64,000 bases of DNA, from assembly GCF_040659735.1 (NCBI RefSeq), contig NZ_JBFANZ010000003.1:196026-260025 (forward strand), written 5' to 3'. The position numbers and the translations under genes were made by a program. The notes beneath the pieces were generated by a model. It was not told where the DNA came from. It made no database searches and was given only the letters and a program-made list of their open reading frames with translations. Below are positions 17,907-25,727 of the stretch, piece by piece. Position 1 is the stretch's first letter. The number at the start of each line of letters is the position of its first letter. The stretch comes from Micromonospora_I sp040659735 (GTDB taxonomy: Bacteria; Actinomycetota; Actinomycetes; Mycobacteriales; Micromonosporaceae).

Positions 17907-18457
17907 TCCCCTACGCTCGGGGGGTGACCGAGCAGCCTCCCGTGCGCGTTGACCCGATGCCCGGACCGACGGACCCGCTGGAGCCCTGGCCCGACACCGT
18001 ACGGTGGCAGCCGGTCTCCCGTGACCTGATCTGGGTCGAGCTGCTGCGTCTGGGCGCCACGCTGGCGGTGCTGCTGATCGGTCTCGCCATCGGGTGGGCG
18101 GTCTCCGGGCACCGGCTGTTCGGCTACGGCATGGCGCTGCTGGTGGCGTTCGGGCTGTGGCGAATCACCGTGATCATCCGGGCCGTACGCGCCTGGGGCT
18201 ACGCCGAGCGCGACGACGATCTTCTCGTGCGGCACGGGCTGGTCGTACGCCGACTGTCGATCGTGCCCTACGCGCGGATGCAGTTCGTCGATGTGACGGC
18301 GGGTCCCCTGGAGCGGGCCTTCCAGCTAGCCACCGTGCAGCTGCACACCGCCGCCGCCGCGAGCGACGCCCGGGTGCCGGGGCTACGCCCGGCCGAGGCG
18401 TCCCGGCTGCGCGACCGCCTCACCGACCTGGGACAGCACCGCGCGGAGGGGCTGTGA
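17903..18457 (+). CDS. PH domain-containing membrane protein (bPH2/DUF304)
   Basis: Up to 184 residues with two adjacent transmembrane helices (LLRLGATLAVLLIGLAIGWAVSG and GYGMALLVAFGLWRITVII) and one bacterial PH domain beginning at DDDLLVRHGLVVRRLSIVPYARMQFVDV. Two starts are plausible: a GTG overlapping the previous stop codon, or the GTG seven codons later giving VTEQPPVRV. It is coupled by a GTGA overlap to the following three-domain paralogue. Paired bPH2 proteins (YdbS/YdbT type) are common; their function in the envelope is poorly understood. Confidence 0.85.
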   Translation: MIPYARGVTEQPPVRVDPMPGPTDPLEPWPDTVRWQPVSRDLIWVELLRLGATLAVLLIGLAIGWAVSGHRLFGYGMALLVAFGLWRITVIIRAVRAWGYAERDDDLLVRHGLVVRRLSIVPYARMQFVDVTAGPLERAFQLATVQLHTAAAASDARVPGLRPAEASRLRDRLTDLGQHRAEGL

Positions 18458-19995
18458 GCGACGCGGGCCACCGGCCGGACGCCCCCGTCCCGCACCGGCC
18501 CACCGACGCGGGTCCTCCCCTGCCGCCCCCCACCGGGGGGCAGCCGGCCCCCGTCCCCCCGGACCCCGCGCCGTACCCGGCTCCCGGTCTGGCCGTGCCC
18601 GGCCCGCAGCCGTCCTTCGCCCCGCAACCGCAGCCGCCCTTCGGCCCGCAGCCGGCGCCCGCCTGGGCGGGCCCGCAGGTCCACCAGCCGCCGGAGACCG
18701 AGCCGCGTAAGCGCCTGCACCCGCTCAGCCCGGTGCTGCACGGCGCCAAATCGCTGGCGGTGATCATCGCGGCGCTCTCCTGGCAGACCCTCTCCCGGGT
18801 GGGGCTGGGCTGGTTCGTCGCCATCGTCGTGGTCTTCCTCCTCGGCGCGCTGGTGCTGTCCGTGGTGAGCTGGTTCAACACCGGCTACCACGTGGTCGGG
18901 CGCGAGCTGCGGGTGCACGAGGGTCTGCTCTGGCGCCGGACGCGCGCCATCCCACTGGAGCGCCTCCAGGCCGTCGAGGTCGTACGTCCCCTGCTGGCCC
19001 AGCTCAGTGGCCTGGCCGAGCTGCGGTTGGAGGTGATCGGCGGCGGCAAGACGGAGGCCCCGTTGGCCTACCTCACCGTCACCGACGCGGCGGCGCTCCG
19101 GGAGCGGCTGCTGGCGCTCGCCGGCCGGGCGCCGCAGGTCGTCGCCCACCCCGGTGATCCCACCGCGGCGCCGCCGGCGCTCCCCGGTCGGCTCCTGTAC
19201 CGCGTCCCCAACCGCGATCTCGTGATCAGCCAACTGCTGACCCCGCAGGCATTTCTGCTCCCCTTCGGCGTCGCCTTCGTCATCGGTCAGTTCGTCTACG
19301 AGGCCACCTGGTCGTTCATCGCCGTGGCGAGCACGCTCACCGCCATGGCCGGGGTGCTGCTGCAGCCGGCGCGGCGGGTGCTCGTGGACTGGGACTTCCG
19401 GCTGGGCCGTGACGACGCCGGGCTACGGGTGCGGCAGGGGCTGCTGGAGACGCGTTCCCAGACCGTCCCGCTCAACCGGGTGCAGGGGGTCGGCGCGACG
19501 TGGCCGCTGCTGTGGCGCCCCCGGAAGTGGCTGCGGCTGCGCCTGGAGGTGGCCGGTTACGGCGGACCCGAGTCGCAGGGGGGCAACCCGGCGGACCGGT
19601 TGCTGCCGGTCGGTGACCTGGCCACCGCGGAGCTGGTCCTGTCCGAGGTGCTGCCCGGGGCCGCACTCGGGGCGCTGCCGATGACCGCTCCGCCGCGGCG
19701 GGCCCGCTGGCTACACCCGCTGGCCCAGCCCGTCCTCGCCGCCGGGCTGGCCGACCGGGTCTTCGCGGTCCGGTACGGCCTGCTGACCCGGCACGTCGTC
19801 GTGCTCCCCTACGCCCGGATCCAGAGCGTACGAGTGGTGCAGGGCCCGCTGCAGCGGATGCTGGGGCTGGCCTCCGTGCACGCGGACGCGGCCGGTGGGC
19901 TGGTCGCCGTGGCCCAGGAGCGCGACCTGGCCGAGGCGTGGGTGCTCGCCGCGGGGCTGACCGAGCGGGCCCGGACCGCGCGGGCTACCGGCTGA
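18454..19995 (+). CDS. Multi-PH-domain membrane protein (YdbT-like)
   Basis: A 513-residue protein. A Pro/Gln-rich N-terminal cytoplasmic tail (about 75 residues) leads to two transmembrane segments and a first bPH2 domain (GRELRVHEGLLWRRTRAIPLERLQAVEV). A second membrane pair precedes a second domain (AGLRVRQGLLETRSQTVPLNRVQGV), and a third similar domain (VFAVRYGLLTRHVVVLPYARIQSV) is C-terminal. The GTG start overlaps the stop codon of the upstream PH gene, so both are made together. Its stop codon abuts that of the convergent PAP2 gene in the palindrome TGATCA. Confidence 0.88.
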   Translation: MSDAGHRPDAPVPHRPTDAGPPLPPPTGGQPAPVPPDPAPYPAPGLAVPGPQPSFAPQPQPPFGPQPAPAWAGPQVHQPPETEPRKRLHPLSPVLHGAKSLAVIIAALSWQTLSRVGLGWFVAIVVVFLLGALVLSVVSWFNTGYHVVGRELRVHEGLLWRRTRAIPLERLQAVEVVRPLLAQLSGLAELRLEVIGGGKTEAPLAYLTVTDAAALRERLLALAGRAPQVVAHPGDPTAAPPALPGRLLYRVPNRDLVISQLLTPQAFLLPFGVAFVIGQFVYEATWSFIAVASTLTAMAGVLLQPARRVLVDWDFRLGRDDAGLRVRQGLLETRSQTVPLNRVQGVGATWPLLWRPRKWLRLRLEVAGYGGPESQGGNPADRLLPVGDLATAELVLSEVLPGAALGALPMTAPPRRARWLHPLAQPVLAAGLADRVFAVRYGLLTRHVVVLPYARIQSVRVVQGPLQRMLGLASVHADAAGGLVAVAQERDLAEAWVLAAGLTERARTARATG

Positions 19996-21087
19996 TCACG
20001 GCAGCGCGGCGGGGGCGGGCGCGTTGCCCTCCCCGCGCGCCGCGACCTCGCCGTTCTCACGCGCCGCCGCGTCGCCGGCGCCGACCGGAACACCGGTCCG
20101 CGGGCTGGGCTCCTCGCGGGGGGCGCGGGCGGTCCGCCGCCGGCTCCACCACCGCTCGGCGAGCCCCACGACGAGGAAGGTCATGCCCACGTACGCCCAC
20201 CCGATCAGCACGTCGATGACGTAGTGCTCCCCGGCGTAGACCAGCGTGAAGGTCATGGCGAGCGGGTAGGCGAGCAGCAGCGGCCACCAGCGCCGACGGG
20301 TCGACCGGAGGAAGAACACCACCACGAACAGGGCGAAGGCGGTGTGCAGCGAGGGCATCGCGGCGACCGGGTTGGACGCGATCTGACCGGCGTTGAGAAC
20401 ATTCCCGGCACCGTGCATGCCGAAGGCCTTCCAGCCCCGCGTCGAGATCCGGGCGACCTCCTCGAGCAGCCCGTACTTCGCGGCCCACCACGGCGGCGCG
20501 GCCGGGTAGACGAAGTACGTCACGAGCCCGGTCGCGCAGAGGAAGCCCCAGCGCCGCATGAACGCCGCCCACCGCGCCCGCTCGCGCAGCCACAGCACGA
20601 CCGCGGCGGCGAGCGCCACCACGAAATGCGAGAAGTAGACCCAGCTGGCCAGCACGTCCCACCACCGCACCTGTGCGGGGTCGTAGAAGTGCCGCTGGAG
20701 CCACACGGTGGGCACGTCGCCGTCGAGGAGCCCACCGAACATGATCCGGTCGGCGGCGACCAACTCCAGGACGTGCGGGGTGGCGCCGTTGTCGGCGAAG
20801 CCACGCGACAGGTTGTAGAGCGCCAGCAGCAGGACCACCGGCAGCCAGTCGCGGGCGAAGCGCAGATGCGCGCGCCACGGACGCTGGCTGTGCCAGGCGA
20901 TCGTCGCCGTCCAGAGCCAGACGAAGGCGTAGAGCGGATCGGTCGGGAGTCCGATGCCGAGCCACCCGGCGACGAACGCCACACCCCAGATGGACATGGC
21001 GACGAGCCGCCGATGCCGGGGCGGGGGCAGCGGGTCCGGCATCGACGCGGCGGGCGGGGGCGAGGATTCGGTCAGGGTAGCGGCCAT
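19996..21087 (-). CDS. PAP2 superfamily membrane phosphatase
   Basis: A 363-residue integral membrane protein with about six helices. PAP2 motifs are visible: PAAPPWW, the catalytic His motif AAMPSLHTAFAL, and YAGEHYVIDVLIGWAYV with the second catalytic His and Asp. The architecture matches the inositol phosphorylceramide synthase/PAP2 group found in Actinobacteria, which act on lipid phosphates or transfer phospho-head groups. The C-terminal 45 residues are hydrophilic. It is convergent with the PH-domain gene. Confidence 0.9.
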   Translation of the reverse strand: MAATLTESSPPPAASMPDPLPPPRHRRLVAMSIWGVAFVAGWLGIGLPTDPLYAFVWLWTATIAWHSQRPWRAHLRFARDWLPVVLLLALYNLSRGFADNGATPHVLELVAADRIMFGGLLDGDVPTVWLQRHFYDPAQVRWWDVLASWVYFSHFVVALAAAVVLWLRERARWAAFMRRWGFLCATGLVTYFVYPAAPPWWAAKYGLLEEVARISTRGWKAFGMHGAGNVLNAGQIASNPVAAMPSLHTAFALFVVVFFLRSTRRRWWPLLLAYPLAMTFTLVYAGEHYVIDVLIGWAYVGMTFLVVGLAERWWSRRRTARAPREEPSPRTGVPVGAGDAAARENGEVAARGEGNAPAPAALP

Positions 21088-21150
21088 CGCGGTTCAGGTT
21101 AACGGCGGTCGAAGCAACGGCCAACGCGGCCACTCCGCCGAACGGCCGGG

Positions 21151-21933
21151 TCAGCCCGGATCGGCGGCCGCGGCGACCAGTTCCGGCAGGACCGCGCCGA
21201 TCGGTCCGCGCAGCACGGCGGCGGCCAGCGGGTCGTACGGCGTCGGGCTGGCGTTGACGATCAGCACGCGCGCCCCGGCGTCGGCCGCGACCTCGACCAG
21301 CCCGGCGGCCGGCTGCACGGTCAGCGAGGTGCCCACCGCGATCAGCAGGTCGCAGCCCGCCGCCGCGGCGGCCGCCCGGCGCAGGGTCGTGGCGTCCAGC
21401 GACTGACCGAACGAGATCGTGGCCGCCTTGAGGATGCCCCCGCAGCGCAGGCAGGGCGGATCCGGCTCGCCCGCCGCTACCCGGTCGAGGGCCTCCCGCA
21501 TCGTCGTACGGTCGTCGCAGCCCAGGCACTCGACCGCGAAGAGGGTGCCGTGGATCTCGATCACCCGCTCCGGGGCGTTCCCCGCGCGCTGGTGCAGGCC
21601 GTCGATGTTCTGCGTGACGATGGCGAGCAGCCGGCCGGCGCGTTCCAGCTCGACGAAGGCGCGGTGCGCCGGGTTGGGCCGCGCCGTCCAGGCGGGGTGG
21701 TCGCGCCGGGACTGCCAGGCCCGCCGTCGCAGCGCCGGGTCGGCGACGTACGACTGGAGGGTGAAGATGCGGGCGGCCTCCGGATCACGCGTCCAGACAC
21801 CGTTGGGGCCACGGAAGTCGGGAATTCCGGAGTCGGTGGAGATCCCGGCGCCGGTCAACGCGACCACCTGGCGCGCTTCGGCGAGCCAACCGGCCACCTG
21901 GGTGAGTTCCGCACTCGACGTCACGCCGCTCAT
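21151..21933 (-). CDS. Sir2 family NAD-dependent protein deacylase
   Basis: A 260-residue sirtuin. It has the NAD motif LTGAGISTDSGIPDFRG, TQNIDGLHQRAG, catalytic His in IEIHGTLF, a zinc ribbon of two CxxC pairs (CLGC and CLRC), and VGTSLTVQPAAGL. It removes acyl groups from lysines, consuming NAD. The frame is open further upstream, but the ATG giving MSGVTSS is the family-consistent start; no strong ribosome binding site is visible, so it may be leaderless. It is divergent from the thioesterase gene with only 36 bp between starts. Confidence 0.93.
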   Translation of the reverse strand: MSGVTSSAELTQVAGWLAEARQVVALTGAGISTDSGIPDFRGPNGVWTRDPEAARIFTLQSYVADPALRRRAWQSRRDHPAWTARPNPAHRAFVELERAGRLLAIVTQNIDGLHQRAGNAPERVIEIHGTLFAVECLGCDDRTTMREALDRVAAGEPDPPCLRCGGILKAATISFGQSLDATTLRRAAAAAAGCDLLIAVGTSLTVQPAAGLVEVAADAGARVLIVNASPTPYDPLAAAVLRGPIGAVLPELVAAAADPG

Positions 21934-21969
21934 GGTCCGACCGTATCGAAACCGCCTAGGCTGAGCCTC

Positions 21970-22413
21970 ATGGAGCAGAAGCCGGATCCCGGGTTCACGG
22001 CCGGGTTGAGCGCCCACGTGCAGTTGACCGTCACCGACTCCGACACCGCACAGGCGGTCGGCTCCGGCGACGTGCCCGTACTCGGCACCCCGCGGGTGCT
22101 CGCCCTGGTGGAGGCGGCCACCGTCGCCGCGACCGCGTCGCGGATGCCACCGGGGATGACCACCGTCGGCATCCGGGTGGAGCTCGACCACCGGGCGCCC
22201 ACGCCGGTCGGTCGCACCGTCGTGGCCCGCGCCCAGCTCGCGAAGGTCGACGGCCGACGACTGCTGTTCGAGGTGTCGGTGAGCGACGGCACGACGACGG
22301 CCGCGGAGGGCCGGGTGGAGCGGATGCTGGTCGACCGGCACCGCTTCGTGGAGCGGGCCTTCGGCGACCAGGACGGCGGCACCGCCGGGGCCGGGCGGCC
22401 GGGTCCCGAGTGA
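21970..22413 (+). CDS. Hotdog-fold thioesterase (FlK-like)
   Basis: A 147-residue single hotdog domain resembling fluoroacetyl-CoA thioesterase FlK and related actinobacterial thioesterases: DVPVLGTPRVLALVEAA, then GMTTVGIRVELDHRAPTPVG and the strand LFEVSVSDG. The Thr, Glu and His positions expected of FlK-like enzymes (TPRV, VEAA, DHRA) are present. Its last codons overlap the start of the MBL-fold gene (GTGA), so the two are co-translated. The acyl-CoA substrate is unknown. Confidence 0.82.
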   Translation: MEQKPDPGFTAGLSAHVQLTVTDSDTAQAVGSGDVPVLGTPRVLALVEAATVAATASRMPPGMTTVGIRVELDHRAPTPVGRTVVARAQLAKVDGRRLLFEVSVSDGTTTAAEGRVERMLVDRHRFVERAFGDQDGGTAGAGRPGPE

Positions 22414-23240
22414 CGCCGGGTTTCGTCGAGATCCGCGACGGGGTTCACGTCCTGCGCTATCCGCTCCTCGACGTCAACGTCACGCTCGTCGTCGGGGACG
22501 GCGCCGCGCTGCTCGTGGACACGCTGTCGAGCCCCGACCAGGCGCGGGAGTTGATCGCCGCGGCGCGCAGGGTGACGCCGCACCCGTGGACCATCGTCAA
22601 CACGCACCACCACTTCGACCACTGCTTCGGCAACGCCGTCGTCGCCGGCGAGCCGCCGTGTCCGATCGTGGCGCACGAGGAGACCGCCCGGCTGCTGCGG
22701 CAGGACGTCGAGGCGGTGCGCCGGGAGGCGTACGAGGAGACGCTGCCGATCGAGCCGCAGCTCGCCGCGGAGCTGGCCGGGGTGGCGGTGCTGGCCCCCA
22801 CCCGTACCGTCAAGCAGCGCGCCACGCTGGAGGTCGGTGGCCGCCGGGTCGAGCTGGCGCACCTCGGGCGCGGGCACACCGCCGGCGACCTCGTGGTGCA
22901 CGTGCCGGACGCCGACGTGCTGGTCGCCGGCGATCTCGTCGAGGAGGGGGCGGCACCGTCGTTCCGCGGGTCTTACCCGCTGGAGTGGCCGGACACGGTC
23001 GCCGCGCTGCTCCGCCTGGCCGGCCCCGACACCGCGATCGTGCCCGGGCACGGTGCGGTGGTGGACGAGGAGTTCGTCAGCGCCCAGCACGCGGAGCTGG
23101 TCACCCTGGACTGGCTGATCCGCGACGGACACGCCGACCGGGCACCGGCGGAGCGGGTCGCGGCGCGGGCGCCGTTCGGCATCGACGCGTCGCTCCCGGC
23201 CGTCCGCTGCGGCTACGCGGAGCTCTCCGGCCGCACCTGA
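22410..23240 (+). CDS. Metallo-beta-lactamase fold hydrolase
   Basis: A 276-residue MBL-fold enzyme with the metal-binding motif THHHFDH near residue 65, then GHTAGDLV, the bridging Asp in VAGDLVEEG, and VPGHGAVVD. The sequence resembles the glyoxalase II/hydroxyacyl hydrolase branch, not a beta-lactamase. Coupled by a GTGA overlap to the thioesterase, which suggests related thioester substrates. It has no signal peptide. Confidence 0.88.
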   Translation: MTPGFVEIRDGVHVLRYPLLDVNVTLVVGDGAALLVDTLSSPDQARELIAAARRVTPHPWTIVNTHHHFDHCFGNAVVAGEPPCPIVAHEETARLLRQDVEAVRREAYEETLPIEPQLAAELAGVAVLAPTRTVKQRATLEVGGRRVELAHLGRGHTAGDLVVHVPDADVLVAGDLVEEGAAPSFRGSYPLEWPDTVAALLRLAGPDTAIVPGHGAVVDEEFVSAQHAELVTLDWLIRDGHADRAPAERVAARAPFGIDASLPAVRCGYAELSGRT

Positions 23241-23376
23241 TCCGCTGTGACGGCCGCCAGGAAGGCGACGGGGTCCAGGGTCACTCCCGCCAGCGCGTCG
23301 TACCAGCCCCGCAGCTCGTGCGCGCGGCGGTCATGCCCGGGAGATGTGCGCAGCCGGACGCAGCGGGACCGGCGGG
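23213..23376 (-). pseudogene. Possible 3' remnant of a lost gene
   Basis: Directly after the sugar kinase stop codon, in another frame on the same strand, about 45 codons with strong actinobacterial codon bias run to a TAG that lies inside the end of the convergent MBL gene. The translation (for example PGHDRRAHELRGWYDALAG, then LDPVAFLAAVTAD) looks like a natural protein tail: balanced composition and high third-position GC. It has no start codon or ribosome binding site of its own. It is best read as the C-terminus of a gene whose front was removed; the family is not recognised. Confidence 0.35.
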
Positions 23377-24312
23377 TCAGGGGCGGGGGAAACGACGGGC
23401 GACGTCGGCGCGGGTGGGCATCGCCACGGCGCCGCCGGGTGACTCACACACCAGGCCCGCGACCTGCAGGGCGAACCTGACCCGCGCCGGCCAGTCCGAC
23501 TCCTCCGCGGGCAGACCATCGGCGAGCAGGTCGGCCATCAGGGCGGCCATCACCGAGTCGCCGGCACCGGTGGCGTCCACGGCATGCACGATCGGCGCGG
23601 AAACCTCCACCACGTCGTCGCCGGCCGCGACGACGGCACCGCGCGCGCCGCAGGTGACCACCACGGCTCCGGCGCCGGCCCCTCGCAGCCGCCGCGCCGT
23701 CTCCTCCGGCGACGCGCCGTCGTAAAGCACCTCGGCGTCGGCGGCGCTCAGCTTCACCAGGTGCGCGCTCGCCGCGAATTCGCCCACCACGGCGCGCGAC
23801 GCGGCGAGCGCCGCCGCGTCGGGCAGCAGCCGGGGCCGTACGTTCGGATCGAAGACCCGCAGCCCACCGGTGCGCGCCCAGGCCTGCCGGGCCGCGGCGA
23901 GGACCGGCGGGCAGAGCAGCGCGATCGAGCCGCAGTAGAGCACCGACGCGTCCGCCACCAGCGCCGGCTCGACGGAGTCCGGGGCGAAGAGCCCGTACGA
24001 GGGCGGCTGCCCGTAGAAGCGGAAGTCCGGCTCGGCCCCGGCGAACGTGGCCACCGCGAGGGTGGTCGGCGCGGCCACCTCGACGACACCGCGCACGCCG
24101 ACCCCGGCCGCGTCGAGGAAGGTGCGGATCCGGCCGGCGAGGACGTCGTCGCCGAGCGAGCCGGCGAACTCCACGGCGCCGCCGAGCCGGGCGATGCCGA
24201 CCGCCACGTTGAGTGGTGCACCGCCGATCGCCTGCCGGTAGACGGGCTGCCCGCCGCACTCGCCTTCCAGGAGGTCCACCAGAGCCTCGCCGAGCACCAC
24301 CGCGTACCTCAT
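23377..24312 (-). CDS. PfkB family carbohydrate kinase (fructokinase-like)
   Basis: A 311-residue sugar kinase. It has the PfkB N-terminal pattern IGGAPLNVAVGIARLGG and the catalytic signature DATGAGDSVMAALMADLL, with Asp as general base and the anion hole GAGD. The lid segment DFRFYGQPPSYGLF is like fructokinases. It would phosphorylate fructose or a similar sugar in the cytoplasm. No sugar transporter or regulator is adjacent. It is divergent from the LPMO gene with 279 bp between starts. Confidence 0.88.
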   Translation of the reverse strand: MRYAVVLGEALVDLLEGECGGQPVYRQAIGGAPLNVAVGIARLGGAVEFAGSLGDDVLAGRIRTFLDAAGVGVRGVVEVAAPTTLAVATFAGAEPDFRFYGQPPSYGLFAPDSVEPALVADASVLYCGSIALLCPPVLAAARQAWARTGGLRVFDPNVRPRLLPDAAALAASRAVVGEFAASAHLVKLSAADAEVLYDGASPEETARRLRGAGAGAVVVTCGARGAVVAAGDDVVEVSAPIVHAVDATGAGDSVMAALMADLLADGLPAEESDWPARVRFALQVAGLVCESPGGAVAMPTRADVARRFPRP

Positions 24313-24591
24313 CCCGCTCCCCCTCCACCGCTCGGGCCGAGTGCCAGCATGCCTGCTGTCGTCCAGCGGCGAAACCGGACAGCACCTTCATATAGAAGTC
24401 TGACTATTGATTCGCGCGCCGATCAGTGCTGGGATGGCGGTACCGAGACAGCGCGGGGGCTGACGCGCTGTGCCGGGTGCCCGCAGGGAGCCACGCGAGG
24501 AGAGCGGTCCGGGACGGACCCCCATTTCCCCTTGCCCGCAGGCCCGGCGCGCCCGTGCCGCTGCGGCACTGCTCCCCCAAAGGAGAACTCG
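24313..24591. promoter_or_regulatory. Divergent intergenic region with inverted repeat
   Basis: This 279-bp gap separates the sugar kinase and LPMO genes. An AT-richer patch near 24388-24415 is the likeliest place for promoters. GTGCCGC/GCGGCAC with a 1-base loop (24555-24569) forms a perfect inverted repeat shortly before the LPMO ribosome binding site and could be an operator or leader hairpin. No ORF is supported. Confidence 0.35.
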
Positions 24592-25659
24592 GTGAAACTT
24601 CTACGCAGAGCGGTGGCGCTCTCCGCCGCCGCCGCGCTCGCCGTCGGCATGGTGACGGTGGTGACCCCCAACCCGGCGCTGGCGCACGGCGCCGCCATGG
24701 CGCCGGGGAGCCGGACCTTCCTGTGCTGGAAGGACGGGCTGTCGCCGCAGGGCAACATCGTCCCGCAGAACCCGGCCTGCGCGGCGGCCGTCGGACAGAG
24801 CGGCGCGAACTCGCTCTACAACTGGTTCAGCGTGCTGCGGTCCGACGCGAACGGCCGCACGGTCGGCTTCGTCCCGGACGGGCAACTGTGCAGCGGCGGG
24901 AACAGCAGCTTCTCCGGCTACAACCTGGCCCGCACCGACTGGCCGGTCACCCACCTCACCGCCGGCGCTAACTTCAACTACCGGTACAGCAACTGGGCCC
25001 ACCACCCGGGCACGTTCTACTTCTACGTCACGAAGAACACCTGGAGCCCCACGCGCGCGCTGGCGTGGAGCGACCTGGAGGACCAACCGTTCCTGACGGT
25101 GACCAACCCGCCGCAGAGCGGCGCCGTGGGCAGCAACGAGGGGCACTACTACTTCAGCGGGCGGCTGCCGTCCGGGAAGAGTGGCCGGCACATCATCTAC
25201 TCGCGCTGGGTCCGCTCGGACAGCCAGGAGAACTTCTTCGGTTGCTCCGATGTGGTCTTCGACGGCGGTAACGGCGAGGTGACCGGCGTCGGCAGTGGCG
25301 GCGGCACCACCCCGCCCCCGACGACGCCGCCGCCCACCACTCCCCCACCCAACCCCGGACCGACGAGCTGCGCCGCGGCGTACCGGGTGACCGGCTCGTG
25401 GTCCGGCGGCTTCCAGGGCGAGGTGACCGTCACCAACCGCGGCAGCTCGGCCTTCAACGGGTGGACCGCCCGCTGGACGTGGCCGGGCGGCCAGTCCATC
25501 GGCAGTCTCTGGAGCGGCACCTACACCCAGAGCGGTGCCAACGTGACCGTCAAGAACGAGGCGTGGAACGGCAACCTGACACCGAACGCGTCGACCACGG
25601 TCGGCTTCACCGGCTCGGGCGCCAGCGCCACGCCGACGGTGACCTGCAGCAGCCCGTGA
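24592..25659 (+). CDS. Secreted AA10 lytic polysaccharide monooxygenase with CBM2
   Basis: A 355-residue secreted copper enzyme that oxidatively cleaves cellulose or chitin. A 31-residue Sec signal (KLLRRAVALSAAAALAVG) ends in ALA, exposing His32 as the new N-terminus (HGAAMAPGSRTFLC), the first ligand of the histidine brace. The second ligand is probably His137 in NWAHHPGTFYFY, and the axial aromatic lies in ENFFGCSD. Residues about 240-258 are a Thr/Pro linker, and a CBM2 follows (about 260-355) with paired Cys and Trp residues. Domain type favours cellulose, but this is inference. AAAGGAG precedes the GTG start. Confidence 0.93.
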   Translation: MKLLRRAVALSAAAALAVGMVTVVTPNPALAHGAAMAPGSRTFLCWKDGLSPQGNIVPQNPACAAAVGQSGANSLYNWFSVLRSDANGRTVGFVPDGQLCSGGNSSFSGYNLARTDWPVTHLTAGANFNYRYSNWAHHPGTFYFYVTKNTWSPTRALAWSDLEDQPFLTVTNPPQSGAVGSNEGHYYFSGRLPSGKSGRHIIYSRWVRSDSQENFFGCSDVVFDGGNGEVTGVGSGGGTTPPPTTPPPTTPPPNPGPTSCAAAYRVTGSWSGGFQGEVTVTNRGSSAFNGWTARWTWPGGQSIGSLWSGTYTQSGANVTVKNEAWNGNLTPNASTTVGFTGSGASATPTVTCSSP

Positions 25660-25673
25660 TCGGGCTGCCGTAA

Positions 25674-25717
25674 CGACGATCGGGCCCGACACCATGCGGC
25701 GTCGGGCCCGATCGTCG
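25674..25717. terminator. Bidirectional terminator hairpin
   Basis: A perfect 17-bp inverted repeat (left arm CGACGATCGGGCCCGAC) with a 10-base loop lies between the convergent LPMO and asparagine synthase stop codons. Its size and position fit a shared terminator. Confidence 0.85.
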
Positions 25718-25727
25718 TCGGTCGGGG

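Noticed and set aside
16205..18235. Upstream extension of the DUF58 frame to about 1000 codons
   Set aside because: The extension is antisense or out of frame to MoxR and other genes; the GTG overlapping the MoxR stop gives the family-length protein.
24592..25659. LPMO and sugar kinase as one polysaccharide-use locus
   Set aside because: They are divergent with separate promoters, and no transporter, hydrolase or regulator for the sugar is adjacent.
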